NCBI GenBank assembly: GCA_029532625.1
Contig: JARFXM010000007.1
Span: forward strand, 1,550,001-1,614,000
Origin: Lomentospora prolificans
Taxonomy: Eukaryota; Ascomycota; Sordariomycetes; Microascales; Microascaceae
DNA length: 64,000 nucleotides
Reading direction: 5' to 3'
Each line of letters starts with the position of its first letter. Position 1 is the first letter of the stretch. The position numbers were made by a program, and so were the translations under genes. The notes under the pieces were generated by a model. The model was not told the origin of the DNA. It saw only the letters and a program-made list of their open reading frames with translations, and did not search any database. Below, one piece after another: positions 9,980 through 22,167 of this stretch.

Positions 9980-12753
9980 ACTGTGCAGTATTTTGCTAGA
10001 CTACTTTATAAGACTTACCGGATGGCCAATCAATCATTGAGCGATACCTTAATGTAAATTGTGCAGTGAATGCAACGATACAGCGCTAATCCTAGAAAAC
10101 AATATCTAAAAGGCCATAAAACCATGGTGCCTTTTCATATCAGAAAGGGGACTATTTTAGTAGACTTCCTCAAACTTTTCTAGAGTAAGGTGCCCCTGCT
10201 CATCTGTATCGTGACTTTCCTAGCTGTCTCGATAGTAACTAGTGCATGAGTTGAATCCTCCACACCCTGCACCTCCAGTATTTATCTTACAGAAAGCAAT
10301 CTGCGGAATCGAATAACTTTCTAGCCCACTGGCCGCACCCACGCCTGCCCCGCCATGGCGAAGCGGTCCCATTCCAATATCCGATCAAGACCTAGAAGAT
10401 CCAGTTCAAGCGGAGGGAATGATGGTTTTTCGAGATGCGTTGTTCACTATACCAGAAATCAGAGCGTTGGGCCTGGGGAGCTTGGTTATGTTCACTGTCA
10501 TCTTTCGCGACAGAACGTCATCTTCGGTCCAGTATCTAGCCTGCAGTGTAAATCGACAATGCTTTAGGCGCTGGCGTCAGACTTGACACTTGCTCTCCAG
10601 ACCGGGACATGCGCAAGTTCAGAATGCGTCACAAAATGTCGCAGGCGATATCATTTCCATCTTTCGGAGATGGCTTTCTGAGCCCCTTATAGTCTTAGAC
10701 TCAGACGTCAAAAATATATTACGATTCGCGAAGTCTCGTAAGGACTCTCCTCCACTTACCTTGGGAAATGTTGGCTATTTATGATCCTAGTTATTGCCTC
10801 TGTGAAAAATTTTAAGACGATCATCGAAGGCCTCTCAAGCCAAGGCCATCCCAAGGGAAATATCTACGAATGGGGAATGTGCAACCAACCAACCAGCAAA
10901 CAAAGTGCTTGTCTTTACAAAAAGGTTTTCCAGACTCACTCAGTAGTCTGCCTGAGTGTGCTTGATTGGATTGGCTTTCTTGGCATTCGGAGCTTGCTCA
11001 ACGGGTAGCGTAGCGGCAAAGACCGCAGCTACAAACTTGGCGTAGTACACAAGCATCAAACGCAACGTCCCTTCTAGTAAACGTTGATATATCCAAACTG
11101 ACAAGTAGTGGCTAATAATTCACTGCCACAGCCAATGTCAAGAGCCCAATAATGGCAAAAGGGTCGTGGTGAGGGTGATCAGGAAGCCAGCGACGAACCC
11201 AACACCCTTCCCTACGTGGGACTGCGGCCTTGAACGACTTTCTCAGCATATCACCCGCAACTCCAACTACTCCTGGCCCGCAAACGGTCGAGTGGTGGGA
11301 AGTTGAATAGGCCGGACATAGCCAACAACCTTGCCAGTGGCGATATTCCTCGGTATTACGAGCACCAAACACGGGCAGCAGCTGAGGGCACCCATAGTCC
11401 TGTAAGCCGTCAGGCGAAAAACAGGACTGTTTAGGAGGACCTCATTGAGCGTAATATAAAGGTCTGTATCATATGCAAGTTTGCCTACGCATAATCACTC
11501 TCGTTCCATCTTGGTCTAAATTACTTGTTAAGAATATGGCTGTAGCGCTTGTTTACCGCATCATTGTAGAGCACTAATACATCCTCTTTCTGTTGTCATT
11601 TGCAGGGAAAAGAAACCAGCCAACACCTAGTTGAACGGTACAGATCTCTCCGAGATAGGTAGAACAAGTGACCTGCCCTGTACGGCTTGAAAGAAACAAA
11701 CAGAAAATTAATGATATAGAACGACTAACATTTTGACAATACATTGGTGACCCGCCGAAGCCAAAGATTCCGCCAGCGAGCCTAGTCGCTCATAATCAAT
11801 GCGTCCCTCTGTTAGAACTTTATAGCGGCCTCTCTGGAACCGAGTCTCCCCCCATTTATAGGAAGACTAAACTCAAACGACGCGCTTGATGGTGTCGCCC
11901 CGATTTCATGGTACAGCCTCTTATATGACTTGCCATTGTTGGACAAGAAGCCGCGTAGGAACCAGAACGGCATGTCCAGCGTGCAGTGCGATGGTAGAGG
12001 CGTTTCAGGCTCTTTGTCCTATGTCTGGGCGGATCTTCATCCTCACACTAGAGAATATCGACGGAAAAGGTCTTGCTAAAGTCTTTTTCGTGGAGGCGGT
12101 AGTACGAGTGGCGGACCGGTTGTGACTCTGTGACAGGAGTTCTCTGAACAGACCAAATTATTAGAGATCTCCCGAACTGGGGGTAGCGCATGTGTCGTGC
12201 TGATCGGCCTAAAATTTCGAACTAGTATATAGCGAGGGCCTGAACCAAACATGAAAAGTAGTAATCAACAAGGAGTTGGATACTCACTACTGGACTAGCA
12301 GTCGTAGCACATCAGCAAGTGGTCAGCCCGCTGGGTCAAATAGTCGCTCAGACAGAAGCAAAGCTTCTGCCCTACGAGCCGGACGCTGATCAGTGGAAAT
12401 CACAGCATGCAGGTAGATCGGACGCGAATTGGGAAAAGGAAAAAGATTTATTCAGAATAGAAAGATGACTTCGAAACCGAATGAGAAGACTTCTAAGCAA
12501 ACCACTGATCAGAACAACCAGCAAGGCTGGACGGGAGTCTTCAACTATGCGGCAGCTACTTCAGCGTGGTAAGTTGGGAAAGGAATTGAGGATGGCTTTC
12601 CTCTTATACGATGATCAGTAGATCACTGATCACTAACCTCCGAAGCTTGGCGACTTGTAGCCCTCGTCAGTAGGCGCCACACCAAGCCCCAAGACAGTAG
12701 TTTTTGGACAGTATTCGAATGGATGTGATCAACTGTACGAAACTCTATAGGAC
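9980..12753. other. Long gene-poor stretch
   Basis: About 2.8 kb with only short unrelated frames. Two places read slightly protein-like for 60-80 codons (around 10330-10580 plus strand; around 11880-12030 minus strand) but carry no motif, intron or start that I can defend. Probably decayed sequence or intergenic DNA. Confidence 0.4.
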
Positions 12754-13819
12754 TCAACAATTTGCACTATTGACGATAACATTCCATTTCCCATCAAACG
12801 AGAAAATCTGTGACTTCATATTAACAACCCTGATAAGCTATTACCATTCTTTGAGCTTTTGATGGCGAGCCGTACCTGTCCATGGACCATGTAGTAGTAT
12901 TCACCACCCAAACGGCGAGGCGCTGGTGGGTCGTAAGCCCAGTTTTTGCAAGTGTCGTGTATCCCTAGTGCATTGCTTTACCGAACTGTGTTAGTCGGTC
13001 ATGATTGTGAAGTCCGACGTTGTTACTTACTCTGCCACATATTTACAGGGCACCGTTATCGGCACAGGATGATCGTTGCAAAGCCAGATTCCGGCGCCGT
13101 ACGAACAACTGGTCCGACTGCAGCCACCCCAGCCAGCAGGGGCCCAACAACCTCCATTACCGATTCCCTAACCAGGTTAAACATATTAATATTCGTCCCT
13201 GCTAAGAGGACATTCAAACGGTTGGAATTTATCAAGCACTCACATAAAGGTAATCGATGCCATTTAGGATCCACAGAGGTTCTGTATCCGAACCAACACC
13301 GCAGTTAATGCTCTATCCGATTGACCAGTTAGTTCCAGGCAAGGTTTGGGAAGATTGAATGCTACGTGCAGCAGAATTGATAGGGTCGCCGCGCTTTTCT
13401 AGCTGGGTGTCATTTTTGCTAGCCAACTCTCTCCAGTTCTGGATGCCAAGCTCATTGTCGTAGTTGGGGTTGATGGCAATAATTTGATTATAGATTTCCT
13501 AAAAGATAGATTTACTGTAAGCTGTCGGTATTACACTTCGGCCATCACAGCCAACTTACCTCAGCGGAACCACTTAGGGTGATGTCATCTCCCCCAACCT
13601 GAACTTGACCTGTCCACATAAGTGGAGGAATATCACCGCTTGCCTCTAGCTCGTCTACGAGTTCCGACGAGGTTGTCTATGAGAAGAACGCAAAGTTAGC
13701 CCGCATGGAATATCAAGGCGGCGTACAACTGCTTAGGAGACGAGTCAGGGCATATTGAGAGGGCGACTCACAGCGGCGGAGACCGCGCTTAGCAAAAGTG
13801 CGTAGATCGAGAACTTCAT
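12754..13819 (-). pseudogene. Broken cysteine-rich secreted-protein gene
   Basis: Six exon-like blocks: 13819..13772, 13676..13560, 13498..13244, 13167..13031, 12964..12876 and 12807..12754. They encode a signal peptide (MKFSIYALLLSAVSA), a propeptide ending in a Lys-Arg site, and a cysteine-rich domain with SCSYGAGIWLCND and a C-terminal cysteine. This layout matches small secreted cysteine-rich proteins common in plant-associated and insect-associated fungi; function unknown. Two defects are seen: an in-frame TAG at 13315..13313, and a one-base phase mismatch between blocks 4 and 5 when the best donor (GTAAGT) is used. A weaker GTAAAT donor 18 nt earlier would restore phase but delete a conserved Cys. 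I therefore call it a pseudogene. Confidence 0.65.
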
Positions 13820-14979
13820 CGTTAAGTTTGGGGATTAAAGGCGTTGAGGACAAGATTCCGAGTTGTGGTCTATCGTCGTAATGACCAGCATTATATAGAC
13901 ATTCATGCTACTATACGAAATTAACAAGAAATCCTAGAACTAATCAACCATCCCACAATATTTTGCATCCTTCTGCGCTGCACCATCTAACAACAGTAGG
14001 CAGCCTTGTCGCAACACCAGACAGCTTAAAAATCCTTCGTTGCTCCGCAATCTGACAACATTACAATCCGTCTGCGATTCGCTACCAAGCAGCATTAGAA
14101 ATCCTTCTGCGCAACATCATCTTCCAATCTTAGGCATCCTTCTATGCTACTCTATTTCCCTCATGACCAATAAAATGTTAAAGGATTCAATTGAGCACGA
14201 TCTCTCTTCAATCCTTCCAACCAAAAACGAGCAAGAGCTAGGCGTTGTTCCCATACACTTGACAAGCTGAAGCGTATCGTGATGTCGTTTTCAGCGTATT
14301 TTGGTAGGTAGCCATGCGCAGCTTGAACGGCTGACCACCTTTTCCGTTCGAATACGACACTGGAAGGCGTTCTTCCGCCGATTACTGCAAGTACGGATGA
14401 AAGTGGGTCAGTTCCCGTGTAGGACTGCTCACAAGCGAGCGGCTAGATGTAGGAATTACTACCCTGGTGGTGAAGGTCATGTCAAGACAATTACAGTAAG
14501 GCATAGGGATAGTGTTCCATTGTTTTGAGCTGAGGGCCTTCGTTGGTCGAAAACGGCAATGGTAGGATGCAACCGGGTAATGCGGCAAGACCTATGCCAA
14601 GACAATTGCGGTAAGGCATAGGGATAGAGTTCCATTGTTTCCAGCTGAGCTCTTCGTTAGTCGAAAGCGGAAATGCTCGGATGCTTGATACGCTTGCTAC
14701 TGTAGTATAGTACCATCCTTACTCAAAGAATATGGTAAGACCTAAGAATTGGATAGTGAGGAAACTTATATAACAGCATAAGCCCTATTATAGAGTGCAG
14801 TCTTGAGGGATATTTGTCCAAAGTCGAAATACTCCAGTTCTGCGGTGTATTACATTGCGGTTCGCTTATTACCGCCTTGACCGCGCTTTGGTGGCTTGAA
14901 CTACGGTGCTTTCTCTCTTTTTTCAACTTCACCTTGGCCGGATATAGTAAGGCCTTCATTGTGAATTTCAGGCCACAAA
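13820..14979. other. Intergenic with a duplicated segment
   Basis: No supported gene. Around 13990-14140 the motif ATCCTTC plus TGCGC-like words recurs imperfectly. A diverged direct repeat lies at 14482-14685 and is listed separately. Confidence 0.4.
14482..14685 (+). repeat. Diverged tandem direct repeat, two ~90-bp copies
   Basis: Copy 1 at about 14482-14571 and copy 2 at about 14597-14685 share blocks such as AAGGCATAGGGATAG, GTTCCATTGTTT and CGTT(G/A)GTCGAAA. The offset is 115 bp. No coding or transposon feature is seen in either copy. Confidence 0.7.
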
Positions 14980-15962
14980 ATGCGTTTTTTCAATGCCTTG
15001 AGAGGATATGAGCGCCTCGTGGCTGAGGCAATCCGTAAAGATGAGGCGGACACTGAGCAGCTGCTTGGATCGAACCGACATCTCAACATACCAACCCTAC
15101 GCCGCACACTGATCGCAGGGAATATTGGACTCTTTATTGTCTCGATACTGATTCTCTGGTATACAAGTATAATTAGTATGAAGACACACGAGATGAACAG
15201 ATTACTGAAAGCTACCTCATATTATTGTATGTACTACTCTATAAGTCGAGTCTCGTTTTGAACATTCCAGTTAACATCATTCGCTATTTAATAGCCCCGA
15301 TATTTGACGCAGTTGATCTCAGTGCCTCTATTACAGTTATTAATGGCCGGTTCCGAGATCCCGAGTCTATATGGCGCAAGGCCCCATCTCCTGAGGTCGA
15401 TTCCGCTTGGAACCGTGTTGCAGCGGAAGGATTCGAACTAATCGGCGTTTCCCGAGACGATGTCATCAAGTCTAATAAAGACCCCGATTCATGTGTGCAG
15501 ATACCAACCAGCTGGAATGAGCCAGCTGGTGATCATAGCTATCTCGCTCAGATCGATGCCTTTCATCAAATACATTGCCTCGACATGATTCGGAGAGAAG
15601 CTTTCTCAGACTATTACTTTAACGGCACTATACGCGACGAGCGGCGGACTAGTCATCTCACTCACTGTATCCATATTATTCTACAGAATCTAATGTGCTC
15701 CGCGGATGTTGGTATTATCACCCACAACTGGATACATAACGAACGATACCCAACCGAACCGAGGACTCGCCCTTTTGAAGATTTTAATATAGTCAAGAAG
15801 TGCAGAGACTTTGACGCTCTGCTAGACTGGGCGGAGGCACACGCTATCAAAAACCCGGATACGAGATATGCACAACTTCGGTGGGAGCCAGGTATGAAGA
15901 TTACGCCAGGTGATGGATACGGGCCTGAATCGTCTACAGAAACCTCGATGGCAGCACCATAG
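14980..15962 (+). CDS. UstYa-like protein (DUF3328)
   Basis: Exons 14980..15226 and 15295..15962 with a 68-nt intron (GTATGT..AATAG) give 304 aa. One membrane segment lies at about residues 47-65 (GNIGLFIVSILILWYTS), followed by a luminal domain with the two family signatures: HQIHC near residue 178 and HLTHC about 35 residues later. UstYa-family proteins are membrane-anchored oxidases or cyclases, known from ustiloxin-type ribosomal peptide pathways and many other fungal clusters. No precursor-peptide gene with internal Kex2 repeats is seen nearby, so the substrate is unknown. Confidence 0.88.
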
Positions 15963-17273
15963 TTTCCGAGTATAGTCACAAGTCTATCTAGGAAAATCAT
16001 TAAAACTAATAATAAATACCCCCTGTACTCTCTCCTATATGCATGGTTCCACTCTTCTTAGACAAAAACATTGTTTAATGTCTTTACTCGATATTCCCTT
16101 GTTTGCACCCAACACTTGTGAAGTTACCCCGTCCCACACCTCGTCTCCCACTCAGTTTTCTCTATGCTCGGATCTGGCCTATCCTCCGACTAGAAGCGAA
16201 ACCCCTCAGTGTCGAATATTAGAAGTATGGTTTCAGGCGCGCAAAACACAACTATAGTGCGTTCTTTGTGAAATATACTCAAGAGGTTATTCCAATGAAC
16301 ATGTATTATTTCAGTGGTGATAAGTATTCAGCACCTCATTTTCAACCCTATCATCTTCAATCATCATCATCATCTACATCTAGGTCTATATAGATATAAG
16401 AAACTATAAATCTTATACTTTCAATATTCGTCCATCGCATTGCGGAGGTGTTACCAGTTCCTTTTCGTACGCCAAGAATGATCCCCCGAATCACAGGGCC
16501 GACGTGAATTGATGCATATCAGTGCAACCGGTGTAGCTTCCCTAGCCACCCGGTTTAACCTTTCTTGGAAATCTATGGTGGATCACAACATTTCACCTGA
16601 GAGAGCCTGGTCCACTGCGCATTTGGTCCGATGTACTTGGGCTCGTAATAAACGCGCGAAAACCGAGCCAGCTGGGCCTCCCCCGCCAGCCCGGCAGGAA
16701 ATGGTCGGCCTCCCGCAGCTCGTGGGCGGCAAGCTGGATTGCCGTGATTCGCCCCTAGTCGGAGGCATCAATCCCCGCTCGAGGTGTCAGGACGTGATTC
16801 GCTGTTCGAGGACCTCGGCGTTTGATGACGCGGACCGCGACCTATCGACGCCTGATTTTATCGACAAGTAACCGTGCAAGTCTGTGCTGCAAGCGAAAAC
16901 CAGTGGTTGTGCTACAGTACGAAGGTGAGATACCGTCCCCTCGCCAATTCAATTCGCAAAGAGGCCGTTGGTTACTGGTCAACCGTGGCTTCGCTAGTGG
17001 TCGAGGAGACATCGCTGAGGCTCCTTGATGGGCGAAGGTGTGGTAGTACAGCGCATGATTGGGCGCGCTGAAGATGGAAATGCAATCATGACTCTACGAG
17101 CCAAGGCAGCAGATAACAGTCGAGAAGAGCAAAGAATAGGAGGATATGGATATATAAGGTCGTTACCCATGGCCAGGTGGATGTCAACATCCAGAGCCAC
17201 GACCTGACAAGTCACCACTCCTGAACAATTTAGACTGTCATTCCACGTCCTGAAGAGCTGAAGCGCTATCAAA
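15963..17273. other. Intergenic, no gene seen
   Basis: About 1.3 kb. A short CAT/ATC low-complexity run lies near 16350-16375 and TATATAAGG at 17150-17158, about 115 bp before the next ATG, could be its TATA box. Short frames here have no recognisable features. Confidence 0.4.
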
Positions 17274-18428
17274 ATGTCTCAAACACTCATTGCCGATATC
17301 TCGCGGCAGAGCTTGGAAAAGCTCAATAATTGCAAACAGGCTACTATCGCAGATGTCCGACTCCTTTCTTCGTACAACTGGATTGATGCCCCCAAAGACT
17401 CCCCCACCATAGTAGTCCCAGGCATCCCAGGGCGCTGGTCTCCTCCGGCTCGCCACAGACGGCTTCCAAAGGATTCAGGCATGGTGTACGTCAACCAGAA
17501 TGCAGCGCGCCACCCTGCCTCTCCCATGGAACCACTCTTCCGTGCTGTCCATATCTCTCAGCCTGCCTTTGACTTTTCCTCGGTCGACATCGTCACAGAC
17601 CGTAATAGCTTGCGCAAACTCTTGTCGTTTATCAATCCTTCGTCGGCCAGGAATGGGTTGGAGGCTTTTACAATTAACATCGAAGTCGTCCAGAATACGG
17701 TCATATTCACACGCGACACGAAGTTAACCTACGAGATCATTGGGAAAGACGAGTTTAGAGGGTACGGCCACCAGTTCGAGAAGGCCTACACAACGAGAAA
17801 TATCATCGGCAGCACGGGCCATAACCGCATCATCTCGTACAATTTCGGCGGACACAAGCTCGTAGTTCGCCATGACCTGAGCGGCTATGTCCCCGGCAAA
17901 ACTCTTACTACCAATGATGATGAGGTAGTGGAATTGCTTGATTCCCTGTCCCTTTCGCCAAAGAAGCGAGCCTCTACTGAAGCGGGCCCCGGATCCAAGC
18001 TACGTGTCAGGCGGGAAGGCCATTTACTGCCTCGCGCATCGACTCTAGAGATTAAGACGCGGGCTCAGCACAAGTCGCTCCCCTTCAACGACATTGCGGC
18101 TCAACTCTGGATGTCTCAAACCCCTAACCTTGTTCGTGCTTATCATAGAGGCGGCACATTTTCTAACCCAGAGGTAGAGGATGTGACTGCAAAGTTGAAC
18201 CGGTGGGAGAAGGACAACCGGAGCCATTTGAAGCGCCTAGCGGCCTTGATAGGTAGGATTCTGACACTTGTTAGGAAGGATGGCGGGGTTTCAGGTGCCG
18301 TTCTCCAATACAATCCTACGCTGGATCGCTTGTCAGTTTGGAAGACGGAAAAGGGGAGGACTTTGCCAGAGGATATATATTTACTATGGCGTGGCCGTCT
18401 TAGCGTGACGCCGCCAACAGCCAAGTAG
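17274..18428 (+). CDS. Conserved fungal protein of unknown function
   Basis: Single exon, 384 aa. It contains LLSSYNWIDAP, IVVPGIPGRWSPP and a central FEKAYTTRNIIGSTGHNRI segment. I recognise these as typical of a widespread Pezizomycotina family often labelled geranylgeranyl pyrophosphate synthetase in databases. That label is not supported here: there is no DDXXD aspartate-rich motif. The second half is basic (KKRAS, KLRVRREGHLL), with an RNA or DNA association possible but unproven. No signal peptide or membrane segment. Start chosen at the first in-frame ATG, about 115 bp after a TATA-like box. Confidence 0.75.
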   Translation: MSQTLIADISRQSLEKLNNCKQATIADVRLLSSYNWIDAPKDSPTIVVPGIPGRWSPPARHRRLPKDSGMVYVNQNAARHPASPMEPLFRAVHISQPAFDFSSVDIVTDRNSLRKLLSFINPSSARNGLEAFTINIEVVQNTVIFTRDTKLTYEIIGKDEFRGYGHQFEKAYTTRNIIGSTGHNRIISYNFGGHKLVVRHDLSGYVPGKTLTTNDDEVVELLDSLSLSPKKRASTEAGPGSKLRVRREGHLLPRASTLEIKTRAQHKSLPFNDIAAQLWMSQTPNLVRAYHRGGTFSNPEVEDVTAKLNRWEKDNRSHLKRLAALIGRILTLVRKDGGVSGAVLQYNPTLDRLSVWKTEKGRTLPEDIYLLWRGRLSVTPPTAK

Positions 18429-20195
18429 GAAAAGATGTAGGTATAAAATGGGACAGAATGTATTTTCTAATGAAGTTGTGCGGTGGAGCGTCTGGACCTG
18501 TGTTCCGAGCGTTGAGAGGTTTATGCACCACCGTCTAGTTGCTTTGTCGCCTAATTAAAAAAAAAAATGCGCAAACTGATAATTATATACGCCAGCTGTC
18601 AAGGTAACCTCTAGAGGTTCTTTCGCTTGCATTTGTAACACGAATCTGTGAAGCGTCTCCATCTCCTGTGGTACGATCTAGCCACCCGTTATATCGTCCA
18701 TTCCGCTTCTCAGACAAGCGACTGAGTGATGTGCGTAATGCAAAAGACTTTCCTACAAGAGATAACAAGTAGGAAGCATCGCTACGCACGCCAGACAGGA
18801 AACTACGGTATTATGCATTGTGGAGTGAACCAGAGCATAAATGCGACGGAGCAGATCAAGAGCTGGAGATGAAGATGATATTTAAAAAATAGCCAAAGAG
18901 CAGGATCCCACTGATACGGGTACCCTGGGCCTCGCGGAATCTAATAAGGCGATATTAAACGTATATCCACGTGTGTACTCTCGCGTCTTTCTCAAGCTGT
19001 CTTGGTAATATTCTATGGCGTGAAAGTTCTTTATAATAGTTGTCCAACGTGGGTATACTCGCCCGTCTCGGGTGCTGTCCGCTTGCTGTAGCTGGCAGAC
19101 TGAAACGCCGTGAGGCCGCCCGAGGGCGTGATAGAGAACTCGAACCCAAAGGTGACTGGAAGATTGAGTTTCCAACCGCCTGACATTCTCCTCCCAATCG
19201 TTGGGGAGCTGTAACTTTCTCGTCCAGCATTGTATGTACGTCAGGGGCAGGAATGCGCAATGGGAGCTGGAATATCAGAGACTTGCCATTACCGTAGCTG
19301 CTACGAGCGGGTAGCCAAACTGCGAACAAACGCTGAGCCAACGAGTGACTCTGGGAACACAATTTCAAACCGGCAGGTGGTACTCAGAGGCGTATTATGC
19401 ATTGCCTTGTTGCGGGAAGGCACGGTGCGACAAGACCCTGCCGTTGCCTGGCCCAGCTTGGTTTATACATCCATGAGCTCAGGGTCAAACTGACAACGAG
19501 CGACCACCTGAGACTTGTCAAGTGAAGCTGAAAAGCGGATGGCCTGATCTGGGTGGGTCTCGGAGTAAAATCCCATTGAGGGTTTTCTAGTGGGCGCCGG
19601 TTCGAAACAGCCCGCGCCCCGAGCTTTATATATTGCATTTTTTCTTTGTCGGTCAGCGCAACTACTACAAGCTGTTTCCGATGTAGCAAATTATTGGTCA
19701 TAATTTCAGTCGCCTCTTATCGACCGGGCGCTTCTTCGTGGCAACTGTCTTGGCCATATCCCACCAAACCTGCGCCTGGCAAGCTTTCGGTCCAGTATTA
19801 AGTTGTTGGGGATAGCACGGGAGTAGCTGTATTTCGATAAACTCATGTCTCCATGGCCGGCTTGACGTTGATATGTTAATACCCACTTTGGACAGCAGGG
19901 CTTTTAGTATGAAGTATCGCGTCTTGGCCCTTCGACGTATGCGTTGATCCAATGCAACTTAATAACGAGCCTTTGGGGTATTTAATCCATTCGTGGATTC
20001 CCCTAATATAGAGAACCAGCTCTGCGCATCCGGATAAAGTAGCGGTAGGAGACGGACCCACTAAGTGCTCCCTTCACCTTAACTCGGTCCGGCCTGGAAC
20101 GGTCCCCGATGAGAGCTTGCGCAGTAGGGGTGTTAGGTGGCTCCACAAGCTCTAAACGCTGGCAGCGCTATGCACTCAAAACATGGCTTCGGACC
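18429..20195. other. Gene-poor stretch with possible helicase fragment
   Basis: About 1.8 kb with no intact gene. A possible decayed helicase fragment is listed separately. A GGTTCGAAA word near 19600 resembles a B box but has no tRNA fold around it. Confidence 0.4.
18955..19368 (-). pseudogene. Possible remnant of a RecQ/telomere-type helicase
   Basis: A minus-strand frame reads YGNGKSLIFQLPLRIP, close to the Walker A and following strand of RecQ-like helicases carried by fungal mobile or subtelomeric elements. About 25 residues later comes RLGGECQAVG, where such proteins have a CxxLGIEC-like segment. Downstream homology fades and the flanks have no start or partner domain. The support is two short motifs at the right spacing, so this is tentative. 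Confidence 0.3.
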
Positions 20196-22167
20196 CTACG
20201 TCCCCGGAGCACGGTAATTCATTCCTGGCTGTTCACCATCTCTGCTAACAACTAACGTAGAGCTTCGCGCAAACACCGGATCCCAGTCGCTATTGTCATA
20301 AGCATCAGGGAGAGTCAGGTCACTTGCAATCGAGGGTGGCGCACCGTCTCGCCAGTATACGTCGGAGGGAGTAGGGCCAGGGGTGCTGGAAGTAGCGGAT
20401 GCTGAAGAGATAATTGGGATGTCCATCTGAGGGGTCGGGGTGTAGAGGCTCCTATGGAAGGTCCGAAAAGCCCGCGCCTCTGAAATCACGTTAGCGAATT
20501 TAACTGTGTAAGGAGGGTTCACGGAGAGCGCCGACCTTCGACGGTTTCGAATCGAACCCGAACGACCCCGTGAGGAGATGCTATGCTGGCTTTTATATTA
20601 ATCGTATCGGTTTCTCTCGGTCTTCGTAATGGATACCGTGTTGTAGATATATAGAATTCGGCATCCCAGGTGTAGTTCGCCAAATTAAATTCCCGGTGGC
20701 TCTTTCCATAATCTGTCTTTACGGAGGATGCGAGGAAAGTCATGGTTAACTCGCAAGTTCCATCCGGATTATCTCGTCTCCAGAACCTCAGGACCTGGCG
20801 TCGTGCTAGGACGACCCCGTTCGATTTGAACTCGACAAAATCAAAAGCGCCAATGTGTTTGCGCTCCCGTAGGGTCTCTTGGAACTTTTGACACGCGCCA
20901 AGGTCTTGGAACCGGTACTTAGGATCGATGTTGTACAAGTGGTATCCATCGTTATCGATCACCGTGATGACATGGGAGTGTAGGAATGACACTCGAGTTG
21001 AATCCTTCGTAGATGTCCAAGGAATGCACCCAAATTGAACTGTGCGAGGGATGTAAGACTAGATTCTGTAGCGACAGCTGGACAACCAGGGCCAGTACGT
21101 TACCGATTTGTGTCACTTGTACGGAACCGTCTCGGTTCTGATAGAGTAAAATACGCGACTCATTGTCCCTGGCCATAACATGCACGCGTTCTAAGTCGAT
21201 GCGTCTATGTTTCTTGGGCGCGCTCTCCAGTTTCCTAGATCAATGCCTCGGTTAGCTGCAGCCTCAGCTCTTCCTCTCGCGGACGGTTACGCACAGAGAG
21301 GTGGGCGCAAACTCGAACGACATCGATTGGTTCCGAAAATCTGTACTCTCTCGAATAATATTAGCTTTCTAAGATTTATTTCACCATATGCCCCTTGTAG
21401 TTTGTTTTAAAAAATAAATTGTGGAAGCAGACCTTGGTATCCTACAACCTCGGGCAGATGGTAGACATCGAGGCCTAAATCTACCCAGCAATTCCTTAGG
21501 GTTTGGTCGAGCCACTGAAGGGTTCTCTCTACGTGATTGCGGTCCTGGTGAGATTCGAGCTGCTTGATGCCCTGCGATAAATCTTCTAGGTGACGGGATG
21601 GGACAACGGAGGGACGTCTAGGCGGAACATCTAATAGGTCTTTTCCTTTCGACGGGCCCGGAATTTCGGGCTGCGCAGCTGCCCTCATGTGGAGGGTGCT
21701 ATTTTGACATCAAAACTTGTTATCCTGCCGCCTGCCATTCTCACGAGTTCCATGCTCGATGCTTACCTTGTTGCAAGCCATAATGGCAACAGGATCTGAG
21801 TAAAGTGCCGATCGACACGGGCTTGGTATCGGGCGAGCTTGGTGCTGTACTGTGGTCCCCACGCGGCCTGATGTAATGCGCTTGTCGCCCTGGCCGTGTC
21901 GTAGCTGTCGAACAAGGCCTTGCAGCACTGGAGAGTATCGTAAATCTCATTTGTATCATCTTGATGTATCAGCGACGATCCCGTGGCGTCGTGTTCCGCC
22001 CGCAGCATCTCAAAGTGTCGCGACAGGCGCACGAGCGAGACGCGAAGCTGGCTTAATTCTGTCGGGGCATTCTGGGCCTTTTCGAAAACCGCAATAACCT
22101 TGTCTACCGCTGCGACGACCTGCAACACCAGCGAGGTAATGGCCAGAATATCCCCGACTCCCGACAT
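20196..22167 (-). CDS. Protein with fungal STAND-type N-terminal domain, no NTPase
   Basis: Six exons (22167..21767, 21698..21433, 21340..21295, 21234..21104, 21039..20536, 20479..20196) join in one frame to 543 aa. The first about 70 residues (MSGVGDILAITSLVLQVVAA, then a helix carrying ELSQLRVSLVRLSRHFEML) have the look of the hydrophobic helical domain found at the N-terminus of fungal STAND and HET-type proteins. No P-loop, NACHT or NB-ARC follows. The rest is an unassigned soluble region with MARDNESRILLYQ and VLRFWRRDNPDGTCELTM. The donors after exons 2 and 5 (GTCTGC, GTCGGC) are weak, so those borders are provisional. It may be a signalling or incompatibility adaptor. Confidence 0.6.

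Noticed and set aside
10355..10567. 70-aa plus-strand frame starting with ATG
   Set aside because: Basic, low-complexity start, no conserved pattern, in a gene-poor stretch; probably chance.
17274..18428. Geranylgeranyl pyrophosphate synthase
   Set aside because: The common database label for this family, but no aspartate-rich DDXXD motif or prenyltransferase pattern is present.
19590..19625. B-box-like GGTTCGAAA as a tRNA
   Set aside because: No A box, acceptor pairing or anticodon arm around it.
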